64,000 nt of DNA from an uncultured Eubacteriales bacterium (GTDB taxonomy: Bacteria > Bacillota > Clostridia > Oscillospirales > Acutalibacteraceae). This document shows positions 1 to 8,024 of this stretch, piece after piece. Both the position numbers and the translations under genes were made by a program. Within the stretch, counting starts at the first letter, position 1, and every line of letters starts with the position of its first letter. The notes below the pieces were generated by a model that was not told the DNA's origin, ran no database searches, and was given only the letters and a program-made list of their open reading frames with translations. The stretch is taken from contig CAOSWK010000005.1 of NCBI GenBank assembly GCA_948527295.1, positions 1 to 64,000 of the forward strand. The letters run 5' to 3'.

Positions 1-893
1 TTAACCCTTCGGGAATCCCAAGGCTTTTTACCCACAAAGTGCAAGACTACAGTATTTTTCATTCCGTCCTCCCAATTGTCTTTATCTATGAGCCGATATA
101 AATATGGATCTTTTTCGTATTTTGGGCAATACATAAAACCAATTATTGCGCCATATCTAAAGGGCAGATCCATTATTTTTCCGTAACATACTGCATTTAT
201 TGCGTCTTGGTCTGGAAAGATCAACCTTTTATTCTCTTCTGTGGCCTTTTTCAAAAACTGCTCAAATTTTTCCTCTACGTCGTCTTCTCTGATTTTGGCC
301 AAGTTCCACAAAAGCGATCCAGAACATATATATTGGCTCATATCTGCTATTTCAAGCTCATTTGCATGATCTTTACATAACCGGAAGCCATCCGGCGTGC
401 CCGCGACATAATTGTCGCCTATGTCAAGATTGTACATCTCGGCTAAATCCTTCAGCACCAGGGTGTCGCTGTCCAGATAAATGCACCTGTCTTCATCCTT
501 AAGCACACTGCCAACCTTCAGCCGATAGTACATCGCGGTGCCCCAATTGCCCTTCTCGAACTCTTTAAACGCATCTCCCATGTCTACTATTGTTATTTCG
601 CAATTTGACAATTTTTCGTTCAGTTTTTGCACTTTAGATTTGTTTTCTTCAGAAAAATCGTTCGTTACCATGATGTAAAACCTTAGCGTTGTTGCGGGGT
701 CCGCATTTTCTGAGGCCGAAACAATAGACACTAAAGTCGGGACAACATAGTTATTGTCCGTTGCCATGGCTACCGGTATGGACACTGTCGGGCCTTTGTC
801 ATCATTAGCAATAACCTGCGGTGTAAGATTAAACAAGACCACTATAACTACCGTGAAAACAGCAAAAAATCGGATTTTCAAATTCCTTTTCAT
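1..893 (-). CDS. Exported glycosyltransferase family 8 protein, 3' end cut by the window edge
   Basis: Translating the reverse strand from the ATG at 893 gives 297 codons with no stop before the window edge, so the C-terminus is missing. A strong AAAGGAGG site lies 9 nt upstream. Residues 1-29 form a signal peptide: basic start (KRNLK), a long hydrophobic core and a probable cut after QVIA. The rest reads as GT8 (LgtC/glycogenin-like): a Rossmann-type start with AMATDNNYV, the metal-binding DxD as LDSD at about 140-143, and the GT8 C-terminal signature HFVGKKPW near 288. Retaining GT8 enzymes transfer hexoses from nucleotide sugars and are normally cytoplasmic, so the secretion signal is odd. 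The gene follows the GLUG surface-protein gene on the same strand but a terminator separates them. The substrate cannot be predicted. Confidence 0.85.
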   Translation of the reverse strand, partial: MKRNLKIRFFAVFTVVIVVLFNLTPQVIANDDKGPTVSIPVAMATDNNYVVPTLVSIVSASENADPATTLRFYIMVTNDFSEENKSKVQKLNEKLSNCEITIVDMGDAFKEFEKGNWGTAMYYRLKVGSVLKDEDRCIYLDSDTLVLKDLAEMYNLDIGDNYVAGTPDGFRLCKDHANELEIADMSQYICSGSLLWNLAKIREDDVEEKFEQFLKKATEENKRLIFPDQDAINAVCYGKIMDLPFRYGAIIGFMYCPKYEKDPYLYRLIDKDNWEDGMKNTVVLHFVGKKPWDSRRV

Positions 894-924
894 TTTAAAT
901 TTCCTCCTTTAATTTTTGTCTGAT

Positions 925-963
925 TTTTAAAAGAGATCCTCGGTTTAACGCGCGCCGAGGACC
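925..963 (-). terminator. Intrinsic terminator after the GLUG-repeat gene
   Basis: On the minus strand TCCTCGG (943-937 read) pairs with CCGAGGA across an 11-nt loop, followed by a T/A-rich tract (TCTCTTTT). It sits between the GLUG gene stop and the GT8 ribosome-binding site, so the two genes may be separate units. Confidence 0.7.
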
Positions 964-978
964 ATTTTTTAACCAGCA

Positions 979-3456
979 TTATTCAAATTTCTTTTTTCTA
1001 TTCTTAGCAACTATCGCAAGGACTGCTCCCGCAAGTATCCACGATACTACAATTGAGCCCAATGTGTAAGTTTCATCGCTTGTCGCTGGGTTTTTCGAGT
1101 TAGCCCGCTCGGCCTTTTCTTGCTCATTTAAGATATCTATCAAGGCATATGGGCTAAAGTGCGGCGTTTCAAACACAGCATATTTTTGGTCACCCATCAT
1201 TTCTGTTCCTATTAATTTATGCTCCGTGTCTGCTTTGTTCGGATCCACGTAGAAAACTTTGACATCATTAGGATAATCATAGTAGCTTGGCACAGGCACA
1301 GACACCTTTACAGGTTTTTCGAGTGTTATCTCGCCGACTTTATTGCCACTTTCGTCCACAAAATATATCAAAAATAACTTTCCGTGTTCGGTTTCAACTG
1401 CAAGCGCATGATCATATCCATGACTTTGCAAATCATCGTTAACCGGCTCCACAACCAGTCGCCAAGTTTTTGAGATTTGGTTATAAGGATCAACTACTTT
1501 TACAATAGTGCCGTCGCCCACTGGCGCTTCAAAAACGTTCTCTCCCGCGGCTCCAAACGAAGCCACAATCTCTCGTTTGCTGTATTCTTCAGCCGGGCCA
1601 AGTTCGGTTAGCACCGCTCCATTAGGATCGTCTTTTGGCACCCATCCAACAATTGGGTCAACAACCTTTAGCGGTGTCCCTTTTTTATAATCATAAAAGT
1701 CTTCGTTCATCCAAAGCCTGAAGTAACCGTCTCCTAAATCAAAACGAGGAACATCTGCCGACAGTAAGCTAACATCTTCGGCTTTGCACAGATAATAAAA
1801 ATCGTTAACGTGCGGCAACAATGGATGTTGATCTGTATTCATCTTTTTTATTGTAGGCAACGCTGCAATCGAATAATCCGGCGAACTTAAGTCTACAGTT
1901 GGAATATCCCATATTTCTTGGTCCCAACCTAAGTCTATGAATATCTGTTGCCAACCTGGGGTTAGTTGAAAGGCCTCGCCGTCTTGACCAATACCTGGAG
2001 GCTCACCTAAGTCATCACGGTAAAAACAGTTACTATCGTTGCCTTTTGAAGCTGGGGAGCCGGGAACTTGACTAGCAGGACGATTATCTTGGTATTCAGC
2101 ACTTGTGTATGCAATAACGTCAACATCTGGGTTGCCTGTTCCACATATTCCTTCAGGGGGAGAAAGACAGACGCAGTTTCGGCACCTACAAGATATATCA
2201 TACCCTATAATTCCGCCTACATAGCACAATAGAGTGCCATTATAGATATGTCCTGCACCAACAAGAGTAGCAGTAGAATAGCAATTTGAAATGTGATCGT
2301 CAAATGAAGAATAAAGCGAAGTTCCTACAATGCCGCCAATTTCACTTTCTCCAGTTAACGTGCCTGTAAAATAACAGTCATTTATGCCACTCCATTTGCC
2401 TGAAGAGCCAAAGCTTACTCCCCCACAAATTCCTCCAACACCAATTTGCCCACTTATATCTGCATTAGAAAAACATTCTTCTATATAAACTCCATATAAT
2501 TTACCGCAAATGCTACCAATTAAATTTGTAGCAGAAATAGTTGTTTTTCTAATTGCACATCTTGAAATTTTACCAGCACTTTCATATGTTTCTCCACAAA
2601 TACCTCCGACTTTCTCTTTACCGGAAATAATAGAGTCACTAACTATACAACTTGAAATATTACTATCGTCACCAGACATATATCCGCAAATGCCACCGAC
2701 GTTATCGCCACCTTTTACTGTTCCCTTAACTACACAATCTGAAATCGTACTATCGTTACCAGATATATATCCGCAAATGCCACCGACATTGTTGTCACCA
2801 GTTATGCTTCCATTAATTACACAATTTGAAATAGCACTGCAATCCGAATACCCACAAATGCCACCGACATTGTTGCCACCAGTTATGTCTCCATTAACTA
2901 CACAATTTGAAACAGTACTGCGGTCCGAGTACCCGCAAATACCACCTATATGTTCGTTGGTTCCTTCTGTGCAGGTTACATTGTTTAGCGTCAAATTTTT
3001 AACTGTACTTTCGTATATATAACTAAACAAACCAGTATAAGATTTACTGACATCAAGGTGTAAGTTGGAAATTGTGTGGTTACCTCCGTCAAAGGTACCT
3101 TTAAAAAGTTTGCTAGTATTGTTGTAAATATAAATTCCAATAGGTACCCACGAGATGCCAGAAAGGTCTATATCTGCATCCAACGCAACCGTTTTGCCGA
3201 TAAAAGTGTTCCCTTCGTTAACTGCGTCACGAAAGGCCACCAGACCCTGTGCTGTATAGATTGTCCAGTTACCGTTTTCCTCTACATAGTCGTCGATCCC
3301 AAACACTTTTTGTGGCACAAGTACCAGAATAAGTACTGCACTAAGTATAACTGAAAGTATTTTTCTAACAGAGTGGCTTTTTCTTAGTTTTTTCGCCACT
3401 GTTTCATTGGTTTTACAAAAAAACATACCTTTTCTTTTAAGTCTAGTCATAAACAT
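979..3456 (-). CDS. Cell-wall-anchored surface protein with GLUG repeats
   Basis: 825 residues. The N-terminus has a basic stretch and a hydrophobic segment at about 32-50 ending VFG-ID, a long Gram-positive signal peptide. Residues about 166-425 contain repeated units with VGGICGY motifs, the GLUG repeat of adhesin and IgA-peptidase-like surface proteins. A later segment contains TPHFSPYAL, a motif often seen near the end of clostridial surface proteins. The C-terminus is NPATSDE, a hydrophobic span (about 795-818) and KNRKKK. That is the layout of a sortase substrate, with NPATS in place of LPXTG or NPKTG, though cleavage at this variant is inferred. The start at 3456 has a GGAG site 7 nt upstream; ATG at 3450 is also possible. 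The role is probably adhesion or matrix binding; the ligand is unknown. Confidence 0.85.
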   Translation of the reverse strand: MFMTRLKRKGMFFCKTNETVAKKLRKSHSVRKILSVILSAVLILVLVPQKVFGIDDYVEENGNWTIYTAQGLVAFRDAVNEGNTFIGKTVALDADIDLSGISWVPIGIYIYNNTSKLFKGTFDGGNHTISNLHLDVSKSYTGLFSYIYESTVKNLTLNNVTCTEGTNEHIGGICGYSDRSTVSNCVVNGDITGGNNVGGICGYSDCSAISNCVINGSITGDNNVGGICGYISGNDSTISDCVVKGTVKGGDNVGGICGYMSGDDSNISSCIVSDSIISGKEKVGGICGETYESAGKISRCAIRKTTISATNLIGSICGKLYGVYIEECFSNADISGQIGVGGICGGVSFGSSGKWSGINDCYFTGTLTGESEIGGIVGTSLYSSFDDHISNCYSTATLVGAGHIYNGTLLCYVGGIIGYDISCRCRNCVCLSPPEGICGTGNPDVDVIAYTSAEYQDNRPASQVPGSPASKGNDSNCFYRDDLGEPPGIGQDGEAFQLTPGWQQIFIDLGWDQEIWDIPTVDLSSPDYSIAALPTIKKMNTDQHPLLPHVNDFYYLCKAEDVSLLSADVPRFDLGDGYFRLWMNEDFYDYKKGTPLKVVDPIVGWVPKDDPNGAVLTELGPAEEYSKREIVASFGAAGENVFEAPVGDGTIVKVVDPYNQISKTWRLVVEPVNDDLQSHGYDHALAVETEHGKLFLIYFVDESGNKVGEITLEKPVKVSVPVPSYYDYPNDVKVFYVDPNKADTEHKLIGTEMMGDQKYAVFETPHFSPYALIDILNEQEKAERANSKNPATSDETYTLGSIVVSWILAGAVLAIVAKNRKKKFE
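2660..2960 (-). repeat. In-gene tandem repeat encoding GLUG units
   Basis: The phrase ccgcaaatgccaccgac and close variants recur at 2684, 2771, 2852 and 2933, giving periods of 87, 81 and 81 bp. All are multiples of three, so each unit adds 27-29 residues in frame. The near-identity at DNA level suggests recent duplication. Confidence 0.85.
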
Positions 3457-3949
3457 TCACTCTCCAATTCCTTTTTATGCTGCCTTTTTAAGGCAACCTT
3501 TATAGATTAATTAAATTAATATTTCTTTTCAAACTAAAATTTATAATCGTTTAGGTTTTGTTATGTACACGGCATTTAGTTTGAATTAATAAAGTGTAAC
3601 TCCTGCCTTTTACATTTACAAAATCATTAATTATAAAAATAGTTTTATTAATATTTTTCCCTATGTTTCGGCTTAATAATCATGTCTTTTTATAAAAACT
3701 TTGATCATTTTTTTACATATTTGGAAATGTTGTGTATTTTATAAATATGTATAAATTTTTAATGTCACTGACTATATATTTGTGGCTAATTACCTAACAT
3801 CCTGCAAGGAAGTATTAATCTTGTTTTTCAAGATGTTAAAATATGGTATAATAATAAATAAGGAAATGGTTCAAAATTAGAATTTAGGGCATAACATCTG
3901 TTGTGACCTAGTAAATATTCATAAATTCTGAACAGGCCTTCTTTTATAG
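3457..3949. other. AT-rich intergenic stretch without a recognisable gene
   Basis: 493 bp of very AT-rich DNA between the divergent GLUG and leucine-rich-repeat genes. I see a small TGCCTT/AAGGCA hairpin near 3480 in the GLUG leader and a possible plus-strand extended -10 box (TGGTATAAT, 3844-3852). I found no convincing ORF, RNA or repeat. Confidence 0.5.
3821..3852 (+). promoter_or_regulatory. Weak candidate promoter for the LRR gene
   Basis: TTGTTT at 3821-3826 and TATAAT at 3847-3852 with a TG extension two bases upstream of the -10 box. The 20-bp spacer is too long, so recognition would rest on the extended -10. Confidence 0.35.
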
Positions 3950-4543
3950 ATGCATTTTTTATATAAAAATTTAATTTATGCTGCTTGTAATACAAACATT
4001 TTTTTATTGTTTCAATATATTTTTTGCATAACTCAAATTGCTATTCCGGATAGCGTAACTTCGATTAGAAGAGGAGCATTTTTGGGATGCAGCAGATTGT
4101 CTCAGATTGATATCCCACCTGGCGTAACTTCTATTGGTGATAGCACGTTTGTTACCTGCGATAGCTTAACTCAGATTAATATTTCATCTAACTCTAAATT
4201 AACTTCAATTGGAAACGATGCATTTTCTCGTTGTGGCAATTTAACAAAAATAAATATTCCGTCTAGCGTGACTAAAATTCTCGGAGGAGCGTTTGCTGAC
4301 TGCGACAACTTGCAATTAGTGAATTTTAAAGGGCTCAAGGATCCTAGCTATGATTCCAATAAGTTTTTTAATAATGATGTTTTTTATAACGAAAATGCTA
4401 AAATTGTTGTACCGTTGAACTATGAAGGCAAAACATTTTGTGGGCCATCAGTTAAGCGTGAAGATAATTCACCATTATTAAAGAGTGAAAGCAGTAAAGA
4501 TGGTTTAGATGATTTATTACTAATATTTAAGAGAAAACGATAG
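3950..4543 (+). CDS. BspA-type leucine-rich-repeat protein, probably 5'-truncated remnant
   Basis: 197 residues. From about residue 30 the protein has LRR_5 (BspA/TpLRR) repeats of about 23 residues, with IPDSVTSI, GAF, LTQINI and IPSSVTKI. These repeats build surface proteins of anaerobes and protozoa. The LRR block begins abruptly after 30 residues that look like translated intergenic DNA (rich in F, I, Y and N), and no good ribosome-binding site precedes the ATG. After the repeats comes a short tail ending FKRKR. Complete BspA proteins have a signal peptide, many more repeats and an anchor, all absent here. I read it as the surviving fragment of a larger surface-protein gene; expression is doubtful. 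Confidence 0.55.
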   Translation: MHFLYKNLIYAACNTNIFLLFQYIFCITQIAIPDSVTSIRRGAFLGCSRLSQIDIPPGVTSIGDSTFVTCDSLTQINISSNSKLTSIGNDAFSRCGNLTKINIPSSVTKILGGAFADCDNLQLVNFKGLKDPSYDSNKFFNNDVFYNENAKIVVPLNYEGKTFCGPSVKREDNSPLLKSESSKDGLDDLLLIFKRKR

Positions 4544-5189
4544 CGAAGATTTACGCGACTTTTCTAAATATTGGTTTGTTACTGTTGAAAGCCAAGCCCG
4601 AGAATTAATAAACTTAGTAAAAACAACTACAGCGGTTACTAAACAATTTTGACCATGTGTTAAATCAAATGAAAGAGAAAGACGGGCGTTTATATTATGT
4701 GGGTAAATTAAGACACAGTGACTATAGTATCTCAAACACAGTGAAAGCTTAATGTTGTTTAATACAAGAGAAGACATCATAAACTGTTTAATAACGGGAA
4801 AATAAATGAAAGTAATACCCTTTTGCTAGATGAAAATTTTAGCAAGAGGGTCTGTTTTTTAGACGGAAGATTGTAGACTTATCTGTCATTCTGAAATGCT
4901 TAAATTAGCATTTTCTCAGAAATCACAGCCTAAATTATAGGGCCAAAACATCGACGGGTTTTCTATTTTTACACTGGCGGCACCCGCCGCGCGTATAGAT
5001 TTTTTAGAAAACTGCTTTTTAATATAGATACAATGGAGCGTATAGCAATAGAGACGTGACAATTTGGGAAATGTATTGAATAGACATATAAATTTTATAG
5101 CTTCAGAAAATTCGTAGAAAACTTCCGTTTTAGCAAAAAACAAAATAAAAAATATTGATAAATTGGTGAAATTGCAGTACAGTAGTTAA
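4544..5189. other. Gene debris and non-coding DNA
   Basis: No intact gene is visible. Between about 4545 and 4752 two plus-strand frames join into coding-like text: a segment ending TAVTKQF, then, after a one-base shift, NFDHVLNQMKEKDGRLYYVG. The last part faintly recalls a sugar-phosphate isomerase (SIS) domain, but the match is too short to name. A terminator follows at 4817. A hairpin with arms TTCTGAAATGCT and AGCATTTTCTCAGAA lies at about 4889-4921. Confidence 0.4.
4817..4860 (+). terminator. Strong intrinsic terminator
   Basis: ACCCTTTTGCTA pairs with TAGCAAGAGGGT (12 bp, one wobble) around an 11-nt loop, followed by CTGTTTTTT. It probably ended the transcript of the now-decayed genes upstream. 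Confidence 0.85.
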
Positions 5190-5342
5190 AGTGGAGAATG
5201 GTTACGAGAAAAACGCACTATTAAATCAGTTGGTGGAGCACCTGACTCTTTTTATATCAAATACTTGATAAAGGTCTACGTTGTTAGATATAAAAGTTTA
5301 AAAAATTATTTTTTAAACCGATTTAAATTTAAGCGAAAATAA
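5190..5342 (+). pseudogene. C-terminal remnant of an unidentified protein
   Basis: An open frame of about 50 codons begins just after an in-frame TAA, has no start codon and no ribosome-binding site, and ends at TAA 5340-5342. It encodes a basic, aromatic-rich tail (GEWLREKRTIKSVGGAPDSF followed by several Lys/Tyr-rich stretches, ending FKRK). The composition and the terminator 50 bp downstream suggest the 3' end of a deleted gene. I do not recognise the family. Confidence 0.3.
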
Positions 5343-5393
5343 ATTTATCAGAATGTTGTTTATGGACAAATTTTATTGCAGATTAACAAACAC

Positions 5394-5423
5394 AAAAGCC
5401 CAGGTTTCCCCGGGCTTTTTATT
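5394..5423 (+). terminator. Intrinsic terminator
   Basis: AAAAGCCCAGG, a TTTC loop, then CCCCGGGCTTTTT form a stem with one internal mismatch and a T tract. It lies only about 30 bp before the small ORF at 5450, leaving little room for a promoter for that ORF. Confidence 0.8.
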
Positions 5424-5449
5424 ATGCAAAAAAGAGGGGGCAAATAATA

Positions 5450-5689
5450 ATGCTAACACTATTTGCGACAGCGACCACAGCACTCGCTTTATTAGCGATT
5501 TATCAAAAACGGAAATACAGGTTTTTCACGAATTCACGCTGTCGATGTTTTGTGGGGCTGCAATACGGAGCTCGCGAAAAATTCGCAATAAAAGTTAATG
5601 AAAAAATTAAAACGAAACGAGGAGTAAATCTATATTGTCATAATTTTTTTGGGGAGATCAGACATAACCAAGATACACCAAAGCATTAA
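5450..5689 (+). pseudogene. Small ORF, copy A of a repeated small-protein family, frameshifted
   Basis: 79 codons after an AGGGGG site. The first 26 residues (MLTLFATATTALALLAIYQK...) match the start of the ORF at 58500 (MLILFTAEPTLTLLAIYQER...), both at protein and DNA level. After RKYRF the match continues only after restoring one base in a T run near 5523: the other frame reads HEFTLSMF against QELTLSIF in copy B. Copy A therefore carries a one-base deletion, and its last 50 codons are probably not native. No promoter fits between it and the upstream terminator. The family is unknown to me. Confidence 0.5.
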
Positions 5690-6473
5690 AAATTGCAGAC
5701 CAAACTCTGTAATTATTTTGAGCAAAAAAAGTGTATATTTCAGAGGCGGGCGTATATGGATTTATATTGAGCAATTTAATATTGCGAATTTCCTCTGGTG
5801 TTATACCATATCTCTGGATTTCTTGAAAAAATCTCTCGTTATTTTGAGCAAGATGTAACCCTTGCTGTGCATATGAAAACGCAGCAAACTTCCCCATTAT
5901 TAACTTTTTTTTAAAAAGTTTCTTTAAGTATCGACCAAATTGTTCTCCATCAGTTAAATTATACTCACCAGGAGCAAAAGGTAAGTTTAATTGAGGCAAT
6001 GTAAAACTAGGAGGTGATGGTGCGATATTATTTAGGCTGTCTTCCGCTGGTAAATTGAGAGATTGACAATTATAATTAGAATAGTTTTCAGTTGAAGGGG
6101 TAAAGGGTTGTACTGGCCTCAAAGTGTCAGACATGTTAATCTCAGGAGATAAAAAATAAGGCTCTGCTTCAGCAAAAAGGTTTGACTGAGAATTATCTGG
6201 TTGATTTAGATTATAATAAGGCGGTACATTGGAATAATTATCTATTGGTGAAGCGATAGATGGATTGTTGTTTGGTAGCATGGGCTCGCCCCAAAATGCG
6301 GCCGGAATCAAACTATTATTTGGGTTTAGCGCGGGGTTATTATTAAAAAATGGTGAAGAAAAATCTTGTGGAAACATTGCCAAAGTCGGTGAGGACAAAT
6401 AATTAGAAATATTTATAACAATAATTAAAGCTCCTGCAAATGAAAGTGCTTTTACAAAAAGATTTTTATTCAT
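5658..6473 (-). CDS. Secreted Asn/Pro-rich protein of unknown function
   Basis: 271 residues if begun at ATG 6473, which has a GGAAG site 7 nt upstream; an in-frame ATG at 6506 would lie inside the -10 box and is rejected. Residues 1-30 form a signal peptide (MNKNLFVKALSF, a hydrophobic core, then SSPTLA). The middle (about 30-165) is low complexity, rich in Asn, Pro and Ser. The last 100 residues look folded, with LPFAPGEYNLTDGEQFGRYL, FKKKLIMGKFAAFSYAQQG and a helical end. I recognise no domain. It has a strong promoter of its own and stands alone between unrelated genes, so it is probably an expressed secreted or surface protein. Confidence 0.75.
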   Translation of the reverse strand: MNKNLFVKALSFAGALIIVINISNYLSSPTLAMFPQDFSSPFFNNNPALNPNNSLIPAAFWGEPMLPNNNPSIASPIDNYSNVPPYYNLNQPDNSQSNLFAEAEPYFLSPEINMSDTLRPVQPFTPSTENYSNYNCQSLNLPAEDSLNNIAPSPPSFTLPQLNLPFAPGEYNLTDGEQFGRYLKKLFKKKLIMGKFAAFSYAQQGLHLAQNNERFFQEIQRYGITPEEIRNIKLLNINPYTPASEIYTFFAQNNYRVWSAIFNALVYLGYV

Positions 6474-6506
6474 AAAATATCTTCCTATTAAATAATTTTG
6501 ATACAA

Positions 6507-6535
6507 ATTATATAATTAAAAAATTAAAACGTCAA
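6507..6535 (-). promoter_or_regulatory. Promoter of the secreted-protein gene
   Basis: On the minus strand TTGACG (6535-6530), 17 bp, TATAAT (6512-6507). The start codon is 34 nt below the -10 box, with a ribosome-binding site between. Confidence 0.85.
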
Positions 6536-6811
6536 TTGTTTAAAAGTTTATATTATAAAATTTAGAACTAATTAATAGCGGAAAAGATAACGCAAATTAC
6601 ATATATGATGTAAAAAAATCAAGAATCAGTGGCCACGTAGGAAAAGTTGCGTTAAGGGATACAGCACATAGGAATTTTGTAACTTAATTTATAAATTAAG
6701 TAAAGTTTCTGTTTTGTTAAAGGAGAAAAATTACAGCCTTTTTAATAACAATTTTGCCGCAGCTATAGAAAATATTTACAATATTAGACATTGCAAAGAG
6801 AGTGTCTGCGC
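6536..6811. other. Intergenic region upstream of the pheST promoter
   Basis: About 280 bp of AT-rich DNA. I looked for a T-box leader (specifier loop, conserved TGGNACCGCG sequence, terminator/antiterminator pair) because phenylalanyl-tRNA synthetase genes of this group often have one, and saw none. No ORF is convincing. Confidence 0.5.
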
Positions 6812-6840
6812 TTGAAAAAGCTTGATAAATGTGCTATATT
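6812..6840 (+). promoter_or_regulatory. Promoter of pheST
   Basis: TTGAAA at 6812-6817, 17 bp, TATATT at 6835-6840, with a TG two bases before the -10 box. The predicted transcript start near 6847 leaves a leader of about 110 nt before pheS. Confidence 0.7.
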
Positions 6841-6853
6841 GGTTTTAAGGAGT

Positions 6854-6952
6854 ATGCGCGCGATTTTATTGAGCTTACGGTTAAAAATTTCTCGCCAGAG
6901 CTTGAGTTTATGCAGTTTTTATTGTGATTTGAAATTTTATTTTATGAGGTGA
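6854..6952 (+). CDS. Possible leader peptide of pheST
   Basis: A 32-codon ORF beginning just after the predicted transcript start. It ends SFYCDLKFYFMR, which clusters three Phe and two Tyr codons near its stop. The TGA overlaps the AGGTGA ribosome-binding site of pheS, which would couple the two. The AAGGAG before the ATG is only one base away, too close for good initiation. No terminator hairpin is visible in the leader. A different frame of the same stretch (6829-6927) also reads as protein-like text, so it may instead be the tail of a lost gene. Confidence 0.25.
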   Translation: MRAILLSLRLKISRQSLSLCSFYCDLKFYFMR

Positions 6953-6956
6953 TTTT

Positions 6957-7976
6957 TTGCAAACGCAACTTAAAAATATTAAGGTCGAGGCCGAAAGGGA
7001 GATTGCATCGGCCAAAACGCCAAAGGATATTGAGGACGTTCGAATAAAATATTTGGGCAAAAAGGGCGCCCTCACGGCAATCTTAAAACAGATGGGTGGC
7101 CTTTCTAGCAACGAGCGGCCTGTTATTGGGCAGCTGGCTAATGAAGTCCGAGATTTTATCGGCGAAAAAATCAATGCTAGCATGAAAAAAATTAAAAAAG
7201 CTCGACTGGATGAGCAACTCTCCGCAGAAAAAATTGACGTTACCTTGCCGGGCGTGCGAAAACCCTTGGGGCACAAACATCCTCTGAGTATTGTTTTGGA
7301 CGAGGTTAAGGAAATCTTCGTGGGAATGGGCTTTGACATTGTTGACGGGCCAGAGATTGAGACAGACTACTATAATTTTGAGGCTCTCAATATGCCAAAA
7401 CACCACCCGGCGCGCGACACGCAGGACACTTTTTATATCGACGAGAATACGTTGCTGCGCACTCAGACTTCTTGCGTGCAGATTCGCACTATGGAGAACT
7501 CGGAGCCGCCTATTCGGATGATTTCTCCTGGCCGCGTTTACCGCTCGGACGCCGTTGATGCAACTCATTCGCCGCTCTTTCATCAAATTGAGGGCTTGGT
7601 TGTTGACCGTGGCATTACCTTTTCCGATTTAAAGGGCACGCTCGAGACTTTTTTTCAGGCGCTTTATGGCCAAGGCTGCGTTGCCCGCTTTCGGCCGCAT
7701 CATTTTCCCTACACCGAGCCTTCTGCCGAAGTGGACGTGCAATGCTTTAGCTGCGGCGGGCGTGGATGTCGACTTTGCAAAAACGAGGGCTGGATCGAAA
7801 TTTTGGGATGCGGCATGGTGCACCCCGTGGTGCTTAAAAATTGCGGCATTGATCCTGAAGTTTACAGCGGGTTTGCTTTTGGTGTTGGCCTCGAAAGAAT
7901 CGCGATGCGCCGCTATAACATCAACGATATGCGCCTATTTTATGAAAACGATGTGCGATTTTTGAATCAATTTTAA
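6957..7976 (+). CDS. pheS: Phenylalanyl-tRNA synthetase alpha subunit
   Basis: 339 residues, the normal length. The alpha chain of the (alpha-beta)2 class II synthetase carries the active site that charges tRNA(Phe) with phenylalanine in the cytoplasm. Residues about 1-90 form the tRNA-binding coiled coil. The catalytic core shows HPLSIVLDEV, motif 2 region FHQIEGLVVD (about 208), the PSAEVDVQC segment and motif 3 with GFAFGVGLERIAMRRY (about 303-318). Start is TTG at 6957 with AGGTGA 5 nt upstream; no ATG or GTG gives a complete N-terminus. pheT begins 48 bp downstream, forming the usual pheST operon from the promoter at 6812. Confidence 0.97.
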   Translation: MQTQLKNIKVEAEREIASAKTPKDIEDVRIKYLGKKGALTAILKQMGGLSSNERPVIGQLANEVRDFIGEKINASMKKIKKARLDEQLSAEKIDVTLPGVRKPLGHKHPLSIVLDEVKEIFVGMGFDIVDGPEIETDYYNFEALNMPKHHPARDTQDTFYIDENTLLRTQTSCVQIRTMENSEPPIRMISPGRVYRSDAVDATHSPLFHQIEGLVVDRGITFSDLKGTLETFFQALYGQGCVARFRPHHFPYTEPSAEVDVQCFSCGGRGCRLCKNEGWIEILGCGMVHPVVLKNCGIDPEVYSGFAFGVGLERIAMRRYNINDMRLFYENDVRFLNQF

Positions 7977-8024
7977 TTTTTAGCGGTTTTAAATGATTTT
8001 AACTTTAATTTTAAGGTGGTTTTT

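Noticed and set aside
2510..3022. 170-codon plus-strand ORF across the GLUG region
   Set aside because: It is antisense to the repeated GLUG coding sequence and reflects its periodic composition; no ribosome-binding site.
4916..5143. 75-codon minus-strand ORF
   Set aside because: No site or promoter and no recognisable motif apart from a slightly protein-like C-terminus.
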